NCBI GenBank assembly: GCA_003133225.1
Contig: PKWL01000145.1
Coordinates: forward strand, 1 to 58,242
Source of the DNA: Janthinobacterium sp.
Lineage (GTDB): Bacteria; Pseudomonadota; Gammaproteobacteria; Burkholderiales; Burkholderiaceae_D
DNA length: 58,242 nt
Direction: 5' to 3'
Made by a program: the position numbers and the translations under genes. Below, piece after piece: positions 46,387 to 55,991 of this stretch. Numbering within the stretch: position 1 is the first letter of the stretch; each line of letters starts with the position of its first letter. The notes beneath the pieces were generated by a model. The model made no database searches. It was not told where the DNA came from and was given only the letters and a program-made list of their open reading frames with translations.

Positions 46387-47517
46387 ATGATTTTCCGACG
46401 CGCCCTACGACGTGAACTAGCCAGTGTTGCCGGGGCCACCTTCACCGTGTTGTTTACCATCATCGTCACGTGGACACTGATCTCGATCCTAGGCAAGGCG
46501 GCGGGGGGCAAGGTCGCATCCGGCGACGTGGTCTCGCTCATCGTGTTCGCCGCCCTGAATTATCTGCCAACTATCCTGGTCCTCACCAGCTTTATTTCCG
46601 TCATGATGGTTGTCACGCGCAGCTATCGCGATTCGGAAATGGTGGTGTGGTTCGCGTCCGGCCTAAGTCTGTCGCACTGGATCCGCCCGGTGCTTAGCTT
46701 CGGCCTGCCCTTGGTGCTTCTGACAGCTCTCTTGAGCCTGGTCGCTACGCCATGGGCCCGACAGAAAAGTGCGGAGTTCGTCGAACGTTTTGAAAATCGG
46801 GGAGACTTGCAAAAAATCTCGGCCGGCCAGTTCAAAGAGTCCACTTCGAGCAACCGGATTTTTTTCGTCGAGGGTGCCTCTGGCAACACGGCGAACGTGC
46901 AAAACGTCTTCGTTAATACGGTCGAGAAGGATGGCACGGCGCTGGTCGTGGCCAAGGAAGGGGTGACCGAAACGGATCGCCGCGGCGACCGTTTTTTGGT
47001 GCTCAAGAACGGACGGCGTTATCAGGGCATCCCGGGCCAGGCCGATTTCCAGACCATGGAATTTGAACGCTACAGCATGCGCGTTTCCAGCAAAACGCAG
47101 GAAGTGGGGGCCGATGTGGCCGTCGACGCCCTGTCTACCATGGCGCTGCTGGCAAATCCGAATCAATATACGAAGGCCGAGTTGCTCTGGCGCATCAGCG
47201 CGCCGGTAACGTGCTTGATTTTGATCCTGCTCGCCATTCCGCTCGGTTTTGTCAATCCGCGCGCCGGCAGTTCGGCCAATCTGATCGTCGCGCTGCTGGT
47301 CTTTTTCAGCTATAGTAATTTCAACAAACTGGTGGAGGCGAGCGTGAAACAAGGGCGCATCGCATTCGCCTTGTCGTGGTGGCCGCTGCACCTGCTGGTG
47401 GCGCTGATCGTCGTGTTCCTGTTTTTTTGGCGTCTGAATGTGAACCATCGTTATCATCCATTGGCCGTGCTGGCCAAAATGAAGCGCGCGCGCGACCGGA
47501 AAGCGGCCCGGGAATGA
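46387..47517 (+). CDS. lptF: LPS export ABC transporter permease LptF
   Basis: Inner-membrane permease of the LptB2FG complex that extracts lipopolysaccharide toward the outer membrane. The 376 residues have membrane spans at about 17-38, 60-80 and 100-120, a periplasmic beta-jellyroll domain (about 130-260) and three C-terminal spans. [16 protein letters not shown] is the usual start. It overlaps lptG by four bases (ATGA). No strong ribosome-binding site is visible. Confidence 0.93.
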   Translation: MIFRRALRRELASVAGATFTVLFTIIVTWTLISILGKAAGGKVASGDVVSLIVFAALNYLPTILVLTSFISVMMVVTRSYRDSEMVVWFASGLSLSHWIRPVLSFGLPLVLLTALLSLVATPWARQKSAEFVERFENRGDLQKISAGQFKESTSSNRIFFVEGASGNTANVQNVFVNTVEKDGTALVVAKEGVTETDRRGDRFLVLKNGRRYQGIPGQADFQTMEFERYSMRVSSKTQEVGADVAVDALSTMALLANPNQYTKAELLWRISAPVTCLILILLAIPLGFVNPRAGSSANLIVALLVFFSYSNFNKLVEASVKQGRIAFALSWWPLHLLVALIVVFLFFWRLNVNHRYHPLAVLAKMKRARDRKAARE

Positions 47518-48683
47518 AGATATTGCAGCGCTACTTCGCCATTTCTATATCACAGGCAGTCGCTTTTGTTCTGATGGCCTTCCTTGCGCTAATGGCTTTC
47601 ATGGACCTCACCGGTGAACTGCCGTCGGTCGGCAAGAACGGCTATGGCATCGAGAACGCCTTCTTATATGTCCTAATTCTGTTGCCTGGCCATGTCTACG
47701 AAGTGATGCCGCTGGCCGCCCTGATTGGTACCATTTATACAATGGCGCAGTTCGCCTCAAGTTCGGAATTTACCATCATGCGTGCGTCTAGCATGTCGAC
47801 TGCCATGGCAGCGTGGATGCTGTTCAAGATCGGCGTCGTGTTTGTCATCATCACCTTCATTTTCGGCGAACTGATTAGCCCGCGCACCGCGCCGCTGGCC
47901 GACAAGCTAAAGCTGACCGCCCGCGGCACTGCCGTCTCTCAGGAATTTCGCTCCGGTCTTTGGACCAAGGATATCGTCAAGAGCGATGGCATGAGCGGGA
48001 ACGTGATCGGGTCGCGCTTTTTTAACGTGCGCGAAGTGCGTAGCGACGGTCAGCTGATGGACGTCAAGTTCTATGAGTTCGATACTGCCTTGCGCTTACG
48101 TTCCCTGATCATGGCCGCGCGCGCCACTTACCAAGGTAACAATACATGGCGCCTGTTCGATGTTACCGAAACCCTCTTTTCCAACCCGGCGCTGGCAAAC
48201 GCGCGGGGGCAGGCCAACTTGGAAAATCACTTTGCGCAGGAATCGAGCGTCGTGTCGACCCAGCGAAGAGCCAGCTTGGATCTCATTTCTGAAGTCACCC
48301 CGAAAATCCTGTCGGTCTCGTCGTCTGATCCGGATCGCATGTCGGCCCTCGAGCTGGCTGTCTACACGCGCCACCTCGCGGAAAACAGGCAGGAGACGGA
48401 ACGCTTCAAAATCGCCTTCTGGAAGAAGCTGATCGACCCGTTGGGCATTTTCGTGCTGATGGCTCTGGCGCTACCGTTCGCCTACCTGCATTCGCGTAGC
48501 GGCGGGGTCAGTTTGAAAATTTTCATCGGCATCATGATCGGCGTCAGTTTCATCCTGACCAACACGCTGTTCTCGCATCTGGGATTGTTGAGCACGTGGC
48601 CTGCTTTTCTGACGGCGATCGCGCCCTCGGCACTGTTCCTGTTGCTGGCGCTAGGCGCGCTATGGTGGGTCGAACGGCATTAA
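47514..48683 (+). CDS. lptG: LPS export ABC transporter permease LptG
   Basis: Second permease of LptB2FG. The 389 residues start [20 protein letters not shown], with spans at about 12-35, 60-80 and 100-125, the typical FTIMRASSMSTAMAAWMLFK coupling region, a periplasmic domain and three late spans. The ATG at 47514 lies in the lptF stop, so the pair is translationally coupled; the longer frame reaching back into lptF is rejected. A sirohydrochlorin-chelatase gene follows after three bases. Confidence 0.94.
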   Translation: MKILQRYFAISISQAVAFVLMAFLALMAFMDLTGELPSVGKNGYGIENAFLYVLILLPGHVYEVMPLAALIGTIYTMAQFASSSEFTIMRASSMSTAMAAWMLFKIGVVFVIITFIFGELISPRTAPLADKLKLTARGTAVSQEFRSGLWTKDIVKSDGMSGNVIGSRFFNVREVRSDGQLMDVKFYEFDTALRLRSLIMAARATYQGNNTWRLFDVTETLFSNPALANARGQANLENHFAQESSVVSTQRRASLDLISEVTPKILSVSSSDPDRMSALELAVYTRHLAENRQETERFKIAFWKKLIDPLGIFVLMALALPFAYLHSRSGGVSLKIFIGIMIGVSFILTNTLFSHLGLLSTWPAFLTAIAPSALFLLLALGALWWVERH

Positions 48684-48686
48684 CAG

Positions 48687-49064
48687 ATGACACAGTCCGC
48701 CCTGATCCTGTTTGCCCATGGCGCTCGCAATGCCAGCTGGGCCGCGCCCTTCGAGCGTTTGCGCGCGCTGACGCAAATTCGCATGCCGGGCGTAACCGTG
48801 TCGCTCGCTTATCTGGAGTTGATGACGCCGAGGTTGCCGGAGATGGTGGCCGAACTGGCCGCCGCCGGCGTTAAAAAAATGACCGTGGTGCCGGTCTTTC
48901 TGGGGCAGGGTGGGCACCTGCTGCGTGACCTGCCGCGCATGCTCGGGCAACTGCAAACGGCGTTTCCGGACGTTCAATTCGACGTAGTGCCGGCCGCCGG
49001 CGAAGCGGCGAGCGTGTTAAATGCCATTGCCGACTACTGTGTTGCGGCGGTCGCAAAAATGTGA
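48687..49064 (+). CDS. CbiX/SirB-type sirohydrochlorin chelatase
   Basis: Small chelatase that inserts Fe2+ (siroheme) or Co2+ into sirohydrochlorin. The 125 residues have SALILFAHGARNASW (metal-binding His) and TVVPVFLGQGGHLLRDLP (second His), the short single-domain CbiX/SirB form. It begins three bases after lptG but functionally belongs with the converging cys operon. CobA there makes precorrin-2, and this protein could finish siroheme for CysI. The oxidation step from precorrin-2 to sirohydrochlorin is not encoded nearby. Confidence 0.88.
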   Translation: MTQSALILFAHGARNASWAAPFERLRALTQIRMPGVTVSLAYLELMTPRLPEMVAELAAAGVKKMTVVPVFLGQGGHLLRDLPRMLGQLQTAFPDVQFDVVPAAGEAASVLNAIADYCVAAVAKM

Positions 49065-49092
49065 CATTGATGCCGCTCTGACTGCTATGCCA

Positions 49093-49863
49093 TTATTGGC
49101 TTGCTGCTGAGCGTGGTGTACTGGCGGCGCATGCCTCGGTCTGCTGCATCTCCCGGGCCGCCATCGCTGCACCCAGCAACACCAGCACCGGGCCTTGTGC
49201 TTGGCCCAAACCGTGTGCCAGGGTGCGCAAGTCCATGCGCGTGACGCGTTGATCCGGGCGGCTACAGTTTTCTACGATGAGCACCGGAAGGTCCGGCGGC
49301 CGGCCCAAATCGAGCAAGCGCCGGGCAGTCACCATGGCTTCGCGACCGCCCATGTATTGCACCAAAGTATCGGCATTCGGGATGGCGACCTGATCGGGCA
49401 AGAAAGGCGCCGTGCTGGAGGTGAAAAAAGTCACACTGCGTGCCACTCCGCGCTTGGTCAGCGGTTGTTTGGTGGCCGCCGCCGCCGCCAGGGCAGTGGT
49501 GATGCCGGGGACGACTTCGACTTCAATGCCGGCCCGCTCCAGGGCGTGAAGTTCTTCATCGGCGCGCCCGAAGATCATAGGGTCGCCACCTTTCAGACGC
49601 ACCACCAGCGCATACTTACGAGCATTATCGATCAGCTGCTTGTTGATGAACGCCTGCGCCGTCGATATTTGACCGCAGCGTTTGCCGACCCCGATCTTCA
49701 CCGCCTGAGGGCACAGTTCGAGTATCTCTTCGGTCACGAGGGCGTCGTGCAAAACGACGTCGGCTAGCGCCAGCAGGCGCGCGCCGCGCAAGGTCATCAA
49801 GTCCTGGGCCCCGGGGCCGGCGCCGATCAGATAGACTTTTCCGGTCAAAGGTTGGCAAGCCAT
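49093..49863 (-). CDS. cobA: Uroporphyrinogen-III C-methyltransferase
   Basis: S-adenosylmethionine-dependent enzyme that methylates uroporphyrinogen III at C2 and C7 to precorrin-2, the first step to siroheme. The 256 residues carry VYLIGAGPGAQDLMTLRGAR, the VVRLKGGDPMIFGR motif and VPGITTALAAAAATKQPLT. It is a single-domain SUMT, not a CysG fusion. Last gene of the minus-strand cys operon, 14 bases after cysN, which fits the need for siroheme in sulfite reductase. Confidence 0.94.
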   Translation of the reverse strand: MACQPLTGKVYLIGAGPGAQDLMTLRGARLLALADVVLHDALVTEEILELCPQAVKIGVGKRCGQISTAQAFINKQLIDNARKYALVVRLKGGDPMIFGRADEELHALERAGIEVEVVPGITTALAAAAATKQPLTKRGVARSVTFFTSSTAPFLPDQVAIPNADTLVQYMGGREAMVTARRLLDLGRPPDLPVLIVENCSRPDQRVTRMDLRTLAHGLGQAQGPVLVLLGAAMAAREMQQTEACAASTPRSAASQ

Positions 49864-49877
49864 GGGGGGCCTCTCGT

Positions 49878-51194
49878 TCAGGCAAGCCGGATCATGCCGG
49901 CGGCGACGGTTTGATGCGTCACTTCATCGATTAGGATAAACGCGCCGGTAGCCCGGATCTCGTCATAAGAATCGGCCGCCAGCGGCTGCTGTACGGTCAG
50001 CGAGATGCGCGCGATGTCGTTGAGCTTTAGGCCGGCGGCCGCGTGGCGCTGCTGAGTGTTGATATCGAGCAGGCTGTCGATCTTGTCGACGCGGGCCGAA
50101 GTCTGTTTGGTGCCGTGTTTGATCCAGTATTTGCGGCGTAGGCTGAGCGGTTCTTCGGACAGCCAGCAGACGTCGGCGTTCACGTGCTTGAGCAAGGTGG
50201 CGGGGCGGTCGGCACCGGCTAGCATGTCGCCGCGTGAGACGTCGAGGTGCTCGTTGAGCAGCAGCGTCACCGACTGCCCGACTACTGCCGATGATAGCGA
50301 GCCGTCCAGCGTGAGGATCTCCTTTACGCTGGCGTTCTGGCCCGATGGCTGCACCACCAGCTTGTCGCCGACGCTGACCTTGCCCGCTTCGATACGCCCC
50401 ATGTAGCCACGGAAGTCGTCCACTTCGTGGCCATTGTGGCGCGCCACAAGCTGCACCGGAAAGCGGAATGGAGTGTCGTGCGACTCGTCGTAGACCGACA
50501 GCGATTCAAGCAGTTCGATCAGAGTCGGCCCCTGATACCATCCCAGTTTGTCGCCGCGCTCGACGACGTTATCGCCGGTTAGGGCCGACAATGGAATCGG
50601 AGTGATGTCTTTCAGGCCCAGTTGCTGCGCGAACTCTTTGTATTCCGTGATGATGCGCTCGTATACGCCTTGGTCGTAATTGACCAGGTCCATCTTGTTG
50701 ACGGCAACGATCACGTGCTCGATCTGCAGCAGGTGCGCGATGGTCGAGTGGCGTTTGGTCTGGATCAGCAGATCCACGCTGCCATCGGCGCCTAGTTTGA
50801 CCTTGGAGACGTCGATGAGGATGATTACCGCGTCCGCGGTTGAGGCGCCGGTGACCATGTTGCGCGTGTACTGCTCGTGGCCCGGTGTGTCAGCGATGAT
50901 GAATTTACGCTTGGGCGTGGCGAAGTAGCGATAGGCGACATCGATGGTGATGCCTTGTTCACGTTCGGCTTCCAGGCCGTCGGTGAGAAGCGACAAGTCG
51001 ATCGTGTCGCCCACGGTGCGCTTGTGTTTGGCGCGCGACATGGCGTCGAGCTGGTCGGCGAAAATGCCTTTGCTGTCAAACAGCAGGCGGCCGATCAGCG
51101 TGCTTTTGCCATCATCGACCGAGCCGGCCGTGATAAAGCGCAGCATGCCGCGTTCGCAGATGTTGTCAGATTTTGTGTTGTTGTTGTTCATCAA
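49878..51194 (-). CDS. cysN: Sulfate adenylyltransferase subunit 1 (GTPase)
   Basis: GTPase subunit of ATP sulfurylase, which forms adenosine 5'-phosphosulfate (APS). The 438 residues have the translation-factor-like GTPase motifs GSVDDGKSTLIGRLL (about 24-38), DTPGHEQYTRNM and VNKMDLV, followed by two beta-barrel domains. It is not fused to APS kinase (CysC). The ATG overlaps the cysD stop by four bases. Confidence 0.96.
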   Translation of the reverse strand: MMNNNNTKSDNICERGMLRFITAGSVDDGKSTLIGRLLFDSKGIFADQLDAMSRAKHKRTVGDTIDLSLLTDGLEAEREQGITIDVAYRYFATPKRKFIIADTPGHEQYTRNMVTGASTADAVIILIDVSKVKLGADGSVDLLIQTKRHSTIAHLLQIEHVIVAVNKMDLVNYDQGVYERIITEYKEFAQQLGLKDITPIPLSALTGDNVVERGDKLGWYQGPTLIELLESLSVYDESHDTPFRFPVQLVARHNGHEVDDFRGYMGRIEAGKVSVGDKLVVQPSGQNASVKEILTLDGSLSSAVVGQSVTLLLNEHLDVSRGDMLAGADRPATLLKHVNADVCWLSEEPLSLRRKYWIKHGTKQTSARVDKIDSLLDINTQQRHAAAGLKLNDIARISLTVQQPLAADSYDEIRATGAFILIDEVTHQTVAAGMIRLA

Positions 51195-52102
51195 AAGTAC
51201 CCTGCTTTCTTGCGTTTTTCCATTGACGCTTCCGATGTCTGGTCGTCCATCCTGGTCGCGCCACGTTCCGTAATCTGGGTGACTGCCGTCTCGGCGATGA
51301 TGGCGTCCACCGTGGCCGCGTCCGAGGCTACCGGGCAGGTGCAGGAGATGTCGCCCACGGTGCGAAAACGCACCGTTTGCGTCTCCACCGTTTCGCCGCT
51401 CAGCACCGGGGTCAGATGGGTCAGCGGCACGAGCAAGCCGTTGCGCTCGATCACTTGGCGCTGGTGCGCGAAGTAAATGGGCGGCAGCTCCAGTTTTTCA
51501 CGGGCGATATATTGCCATACGTCAAGCTCGGTCCAGTTTGAGATCGGGAATACCCGCATGTTTTCGCCCGGATGCACGCGCGTATTGTACAAATCCCACA
51601 ATTCAGGGCGCTGCGCCTTCGGGTCCCATTGACCGAATTCGTCGCGGAAGGAAAAGATGCGTTCCTTGGCGCGCGCCTTTTCCTCGTCGCGCCGTGCGCC
51701 GCCGATGCAAGCGTCGAATTTGTATTGGGCGATGGTTTCCAATAGCGTCACCGCTTGGGCTGCATTGCGCGAGTCGGTCGCCCGATTACGCAGGCGCACT
51801 GTGCCGCGCTCGATCGAATCTTCGACCGAGCCGACGATTAGGCGCTCGCCCAGCTCGGCCACGCGCCGGTCGCGGAAGGTAATAACTTCGGCGAAATTGT
51901 GGCCCGTGTCGATGTGCACCAGTGGAAATGGGAATTTGCCGGGACGGAAAGCCTTTTCGGCCAGGCGCAGCAGGACCACTGAGTCTTTACCACCGGAAAA
52001 CAGGAGAGCAGGGTTGGCCGATTCGGCCGCCACCTCACGCATGATATGGATCGCCTCGGATTCAAGGCGATCGAGGTGACGCTCGTTTAATAGTGTATTC
52101 AT
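51191..52102 (-). CDS. cysD: Sulfate adenylyltransferase subunit 2
   Basis: Catalytic subunit of ATP sulfurylase, PP-loop superfamily. The 303 residues have the PP-loop LLFSGGKDSVVLLRLA (about 33-48), HIDTGHNFAEVI, the GGARRDEEKARAKERIFSFR segment and PISNWTELDVWQYI. It is coupled to cysN by overlap and lies 19 bases after cysH. Confidence 0.96.
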   Translation of the reverse strand: MNTLLNERHLDRLESEAIHIMREVAAESANPALLFSGGKDSVVLLRLAEKAFRPGKFPFPLVHIDTGHNFAEVITFRDRRVAELGERLIVGSVEDSIERGTVRLRNRATDSRNAAQAVTLLETIAQYKFDACIGGARRDEEKARAKERIFSFRDEFGQWDPKAQRPELWDLYNTRVHPGENMRVFPISNWTELDVWQYIAREKLELPPIYFAHQRQVIERNGLLVPLTHLTPVLSGETVETQTVRFRTVGDISCTCPVASDAATVDAIIAETAVTQITERGATRMDDQTSEASMEKRKKAGYF

Positions 52103-52121
52103 ATGCTCGTTTTTCTGTTAT

Positions 52122-52838
52122 TTAGGCGGCCACGGATTTGATGCGGATGAGTTTGCCGTCTACCGTATGCAGGCCGCACTCTTTCGAATCCGGGTTCTCC
52201 CACCACCAGCGGCCGGCCCGCACATCGTCGCCCGCTTCAATGGCGCGGGTGCAAGGCTGGCAGCCGATCGAGGGATAGCCCTGATCGTGCAGCGCATTGT
52301 AAGGTACCTGGTGGGCGCGCAGGTAGCTCCACACGTCTTGTTCAGACCAATCGGCGAGCGGGTTGAATTTGGTCATGCCGTGCGCCGCGTCGGCTTCCTC
52401 GACCTGCAATTCGGCGCGCGTGCTCGACTGCCCGCGGCGCTGACCCGTGACCCATGCTTTGTTGCCGGCCAGTGCGCGCCCGAGCGGCTCAACTTTGCGG
52501 ATGCGGCAGCACTCGCGCCGCATCTCGACGCTGTCGTAAAACGCATTCAAGCCGTTTTGTGCAACATAAGCTGCGACTGCTTCCGGCTGCGGCCGGTACA
52601 AGGTAATGGCGACGCCATAGGTTTGCTTGACCTTGTCGAGCACGGCCAGGGTTTCCGCATGCAAACGCCCCGTTTCGAGCGAAAAAATGGCGATTGGCAG
52701 TTTCCCCTTCAAGATAAGGTCAGTGAGCACCATGTCTTCGGCGGCCAGGCTGCAGGCGAACACGGCTGGTGAAAAATCGCGGGCGATGCGGGCCAATGTT
52801 TGCTGCGTGGAGGCGACGAGTTCTGTCATATCATTCAT
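52122..52838 (-). CDS. cysH: Adenylyl-sulfate (APS) reductase, CysH family
   Basis: Reduces activated sulfate to sulfite with thioredoxin. The 238 residues have the PP-loop-type FACSLAAEDMVLTD, the catalytic ECGLH (Cys221) and the two cysteine pairs Cys110-Cys111 and Cys193-x-x-Cys196. These bind a [4Fe-4S] cluster in APS-using enzymes and are absent from PAPS reductases. This agrees with the lack of a cysC (APS kinase) gene. It lies between DUF934 and cysD, 11 bases after the former. Confidence 0.95.
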   Translation of the reverse strand: MNDMTELVASTQQTLARIARDFSPAVFACSLAAEDMVLTDLILKGKLPIAIFSLETGRLHAETLAVLDKVKQTYGVAITLYRPQPEAVAAYVAQNGLNAFYDSVEMRRECCRIRKVEPLGRALAGNKAWVTGQRRGQSSTRAELQVEEADAAHGMTKFNPLADWSEQDVWSYLRAHQVPYNALHDQGYPSIGCQPCTRAIEAGDDVRAGRWWWENPDSKECGLHTVDGKLIRIKSVAA

Positions 52839-52849
52839 GATCTTCTCCG

Positions 52850-53410
52850 TTAAATGCCGAAGCCGATATCACTATCCGGACTTTGGAGAGCGCGCTGGTG
52901 ACGCCTGAACAGCGGCGCCTTTTCATCCCACGAACCTTGATAGGTTTCCGAAAACACCGTCAGACCCTTTAAGGCATCGTGGATGTTGCGGTCGGGCCGG
53001 GTGGCATAGGCATCGAACCCCACCCGCTGCATCGCAAACAATTGGTCGCGCAAGACGTCGCCAATGGCGCGCAGTTCGCCCTTGTAGGCGAGGCGGGCCC
53101 GCAGATTGTAGGCGATGGAATACCCGCGCCCGTCCGTGAACTTAGGAAAATTAATGGCGATCACGGCAAACTTCTGCACGTCGTCGGCTAAGTCCTGCGG
53201 GCGCTCGTCGCCGGCTAGCCAGACTCCAATGTCTGGCAGTCGGGGTTCAAGGACGGCGCGCTGCGTCTGCCACACGGCCAGCGGCACGATGATTTTGCCA
53301 ACCGGCACCAATACCGTTGCGGCCGCTTCACCCTCGTCGAGGCGCAACACGGTCCAGTCGTCCTTGATGACGGCTCGGTTCTTGATAATCTCGTCGTGTG
53401 CTTCAAACAT
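52850..53410 (-). CDS. DUF934 family protein of the cys operon
   Basis: A protein of about 186 residues: FEAHDEIIKNRAVIKDDWTV, then VPVGKIIVPLAVWQTQRAVL, GVWLAGDERPQDLADDVQKF, AVIAINFPKFTDGRGYSIAY and LRARLAYKGELRAIGDVLRD. The FTDGRGYS..L.R..G..GE.RA.GDV pattern defines DUF934. The family is regularly found between cysI and cysH in proteobacteria, but its biochemical role is not established to my knowledge. The ATG at 53410 is six bases after GGGGAAG; another at 53416 and a TTG at 53425 are possible. It overlaps the cysI 3' end by eight bases. Confidence 0.9.
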   Translation of the reverse strand: MFEAHDEIIKNRAVIKDDWTVLRLDEGEAAATVLVPVGKIIVPLAVWQTQRAVLEPRLPDIGVWLAGDERPQDLADDVQKFAVIAINFPKFTDGRGYSIAYNLRARLAYKGELRAIGDVLRDQLFAMQRVGFDAYATRPDRNIHDALKGLTVFSETYQGSWDEKAPLFRRHQRALQSPDSDIGFGI

Positions 53411-55091
53411 ACTCATCTTCCCCAATCAAATGGCCGACCTTGATCGGCGTTGCATAGACATATTCCTTGAATGGCGCGATGCCCAGGCGAAGGACGGTAT
53501 CGACAAAACGCTCTCCTTCAAAGCGCTCGCGCAGATACACTTGCAGCAGGCGCTCGATCACTTCCGGCATTTGCTGAGATGAGAATGACGGTCCGATAAT
53601 CTTGCCGATGGCCGGGCTGTTTCCTTGCGCGCCGCCGATTGACACTTGATACCATTCACTGCCGTCTTTGTCCACGCCCAGCACGCCGATGCTGCCCACG
53701 TGATGATGGCCGCAAGCATTGATGCAACCGGAGATGTTCAATTCGATCTCGCCGATGTCGTGCTGGAAGTCCAAGTTGTCGAAACGCTCGGCAATGGCCG
53801 CGGCGATGGGTAAGGACTTGGCGTTCGCCAACGAGCAGAAGTCGCCTCCCGGACAGCAAATCATGTCGGTCAACAAGCCGATGTTAGGAGTCGCCAAAGC
53901 GTGTTTTTTAGCTTCCAACCACAGGTCGAACAGCTGCGCTTGTTTGACGTCGGCCAGCACCAGGTTTTGCTCGTGTGTCACGCGCAGTTCGCTAAAGCTG
54001 TAACGCTCTGCCAAATCGGCGATGGCTTCCATTTGCTGGGCGGTCGCGTCCCCCGGCGGCACGCCGGTTTTCTTGAGCGACAGGACCACTGCGGCGTAAC
54101 CGGGCCTCTGGTGCGGCTTGACGTTGCGCTTGAGCCAGTTGGCGAAGGGCTTGTTGTCGACGTGCGCCGCGCCCGCGTCAATGGCGGGCAACATGTCATA
54201 GGCCGGCGCCTGGAAATAGGCCGAAATGCGCGCCATTTCTTCGGCCGTCAAGGTCGACAGGCCGTCTTTCAAGTCCGTCCATTCGGCTTCAACCTGGCGC
54301 GCAAATTCTTCTACACCGATGGCTTTGAGCAAAATTTTAATGCGTGCCTTGTATTTGTTGTCGCGCCGTCCGTACTGGTTGTAGACGCGCATCACGGCTT
54401 CGATGTAGGTCAGCATATGTTGCCATGGGAGAAATTCGCGCACCACGCTGCCCAAGATCGGCGTGCGCCCCATGCCGCCTCCGACCATGACCTTAAAGCC
54501 GATCTCGCCGGCCCCGTTGCGCTGCACGGTCAAGCCGATATCGTGCACGGCGATGGCGGCGCGATCTTCCAAGGCGCCGTTGATGGCCACCTTGAACTTG
54601 CGCGGCAAGGCACCAAACTCGGGGTGGAAGGTGCTCCACTGACGCAACACTTCAGCGTAAGGACGTGGATCGATGATCTCGTCGGCTGCCACGCCGGCGA
54701 ACTCGTCGGATGTGATGTTGCGAATGCAATTGCCTGACGTCTGGATCGCGTGCATTTCGACGCTAGCCAGATCAGTTAGGATATCGGGGGTCTGTTCCAG
54801 GTTAATCCAGTTGAACTGGATGTTTTGGCGCGTCGTGAAGTGGCCGTAACCGCGGTCATATTTGCGCGCGATGTGGGCGAACATGCGCATCTGCCGCGAC
54901 GACAGCAAGCCGTACGGTACGGCAATTCTTAGCATGTAGGCATGGCGCTGCATATAAAGCCCGTTTTGCAGGCGCAGCGGTAAGAATTCCTCTTCGGTGA
55001 GCTCATCGTTGATGCGGCGCTGAACTTGATCGCGGTACTGGGCGATGCGTTCCTTGACGATGAGGTGGTCGTATTGATCATAGCGGTACAT
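53403..55091 (-). CDS. cysI: Sulfite/nitrite reductase hemoprotein subunit (CysI)
   Basis: Siroheme and [4Fe-4S] enzyme reducing sulfite to sulfide by six electrons. The 562 residues contain the two pseudo-repeats of the family; N-terminal RLQNGLYMQRHAYMLRIAVP and YGHFTTRQNIQFNW; and the cluster/siroheme ligands CPGGDFC near residue 412 and SGCINACGHHH near 455. AGGA lies six bases before the ATG at 55091, so the long frame into tauE is rejected. No cysJ flavoprotein is adjacent, so electrons probably come from ferredoxin or another reductase. Confidence 0.93.
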   Translation of the reverse strand: MYRYDQYDHLIVKERIAQYRDQVQRRINDELTEEEFLPLRLQNGLYMQRHAYMLRIAVPYGLLSSRQMRMFAHIARKYDRGYGHFTTRQNIQFNWINLEQTPDILTDLASVEMHAIQTSGNCIRNITSDEFAGVAADEIIDPRPYAEVLRQWSTFHPEFGALPRKFKVAINGALEDRAAIAVHDIGLTVQRNGAGEIGFKVMVGGGMGRTPILGSVVREFLPWQHMLTYIEAVMRVYNQYGRRDNKYKARIKILLKAIGVEEFARQVEAEWTDLKDGLSTLTAEEMARISAYFQAPAYDMLPAIDAGAAHVDNKPFANWLKRNVKPHQRPGYAAVVLSLKKTGVPPGDATAQQMEAIADLAERYSFSELRVTHEQNLVLADVKQAQLFDLWLEAKKHALATPNIGLLTDMICCPGGDFCSLANAKSLPIAAAIAERFDNLDFQHDIGEIELNISGCINACGHHHVGSIGVLGVDKDGSEWYQVSIGGAQGNSPAIGKIIGPSFSSQQMPEVIERLLQVYLRERFEGERFVDTVLRLGIAPFKEYVYATPIKVGHLIGEDEYV

Positions 55092-55123
55092 ATCAAATCC
55101 TAAAAAAACTGGGATGATTACTG

Positions 55124-55897
55124 TTAATAAATTAGCTTTGCCGCGACGCCGGTCAAGGTCATAGCTAGCAGCGCGCGCAAAAATTTTTCCGGCACGGAAC
55201 GCGCCGCCCAGGAACCCAGAGTGATGCCGGGAAGCGAACCGAGCAGCAACGAGGCCAACAACATCCAGTTGATCGAACCGAGCCACCAGTGGCCGATCGC
55301 GGCAATTGCCGTCAATGGTACGGCATAGGCGATATCGGTGCCGGCCACTTCGGCCGAACTAAGCTGCGGATACAGCATCACCAGTAAGGTGGCGCCGATG
55401 GCGCCGGCGCCAATTGACGATACCGTGACCAAAGTGCCCAACAAGGCACCGGCAGCGATGGTGGCCCACACGAGCGCCAAGCCGCTCAGTTGTCTTTTAG
55501 GATGTCCATTTATCCAGGCGATCATTTTACCCTTGAACAGGAGAGCGATGACGGTCAGCATGACCGAGCCGGCGATGGAAAAGCGGATGATCTGGCCAAT
55601 TTCCTGGTTCAGGGCGCCAAACCATCTCAATGCCAAAGTTGCAAGAACGGCGGCGGGCAAGGCGCCGATGCACAAGCGCCGGACGATGTCCCAGCGCACA
55701 GTGCCGCAGCGCCGGTGCGTGAAGGTGCCCGCGCTCTTGGTAATCGACGCGAACGCCAGGTCGGTGCCAACGGCGACCGATGGCGGCATGCCGAATAGCA
55801 ACGTTAATAAAGGCGTCATCAGCGAGCCGCCGCCGACACCGGTCATTCCCACCAGTAATCCGACCGCAAATCCAGAGACTATATAAGACAAAGTCAT
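55124..55897 (-). CDS. Sulfite exporter TauE/SafE family protein
   Basis: Integral membrane protein of 257 residues with seven or eight spans. The family signature GVGGGSLMTPLLTLLFGM lies at the N terminus and is repeated in weaker form as VSSIGAGAIGATLLVMLYP in the second half. First gene of the cys operon, 32 bases before cysI, with GGGGAGAG before the ATG. Members are implicated in transport of sulfite or organosulfur anions; here it may export surplus sulfite or take up a sulfur source. The direction is unknown. Confidence 0.9.
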   Translation of the reverse strand: MTLSYIVSGFAVGLLVGMTGVGGGSLMTPLLTLLFGMPPSVAVGTDLAFASITKSAGTFTHRRCGTVRWDIVRRLCIGALPAAVLATLALRWFGALNQEIGQIIRFSIAGSVMLTVIALLFKGKMIAWINGHPKRQLSGLALVWATIAAGALLGTLVTVSSIGAGAIGATLLVMLYPQLSSAEVAGTDIAYAVPLTAIAAIGHWWLGSINWMLLASLLLGSLPGITLGSWAARSVPEKFLRALLAMTLTGVAAKLIY

Positions 55898-55968
55898 GCA
55901 CTCTCCCCCAAAGTATGTGCAATAGTAATAAACTTCGTCTTTATTTCAAACGACTTCCTGCCTATTTG

Positions 55969-55991
55969 CTTATATGCTTATTCGGTATAAG
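55969..55991. promoter_or_regulatory. Inverted repeat in the tauE/cysB divergent region
   Basis: CTTATA and TATAAG are perfect inverted copies eleven bases apart, in the 177-base gap between the divergent cys operon and cysB. This AT-rich gap must hold both promoters. CysB binding sites are degenerate, so calling it a CysB site rests on position only. Confidence 0.4.
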
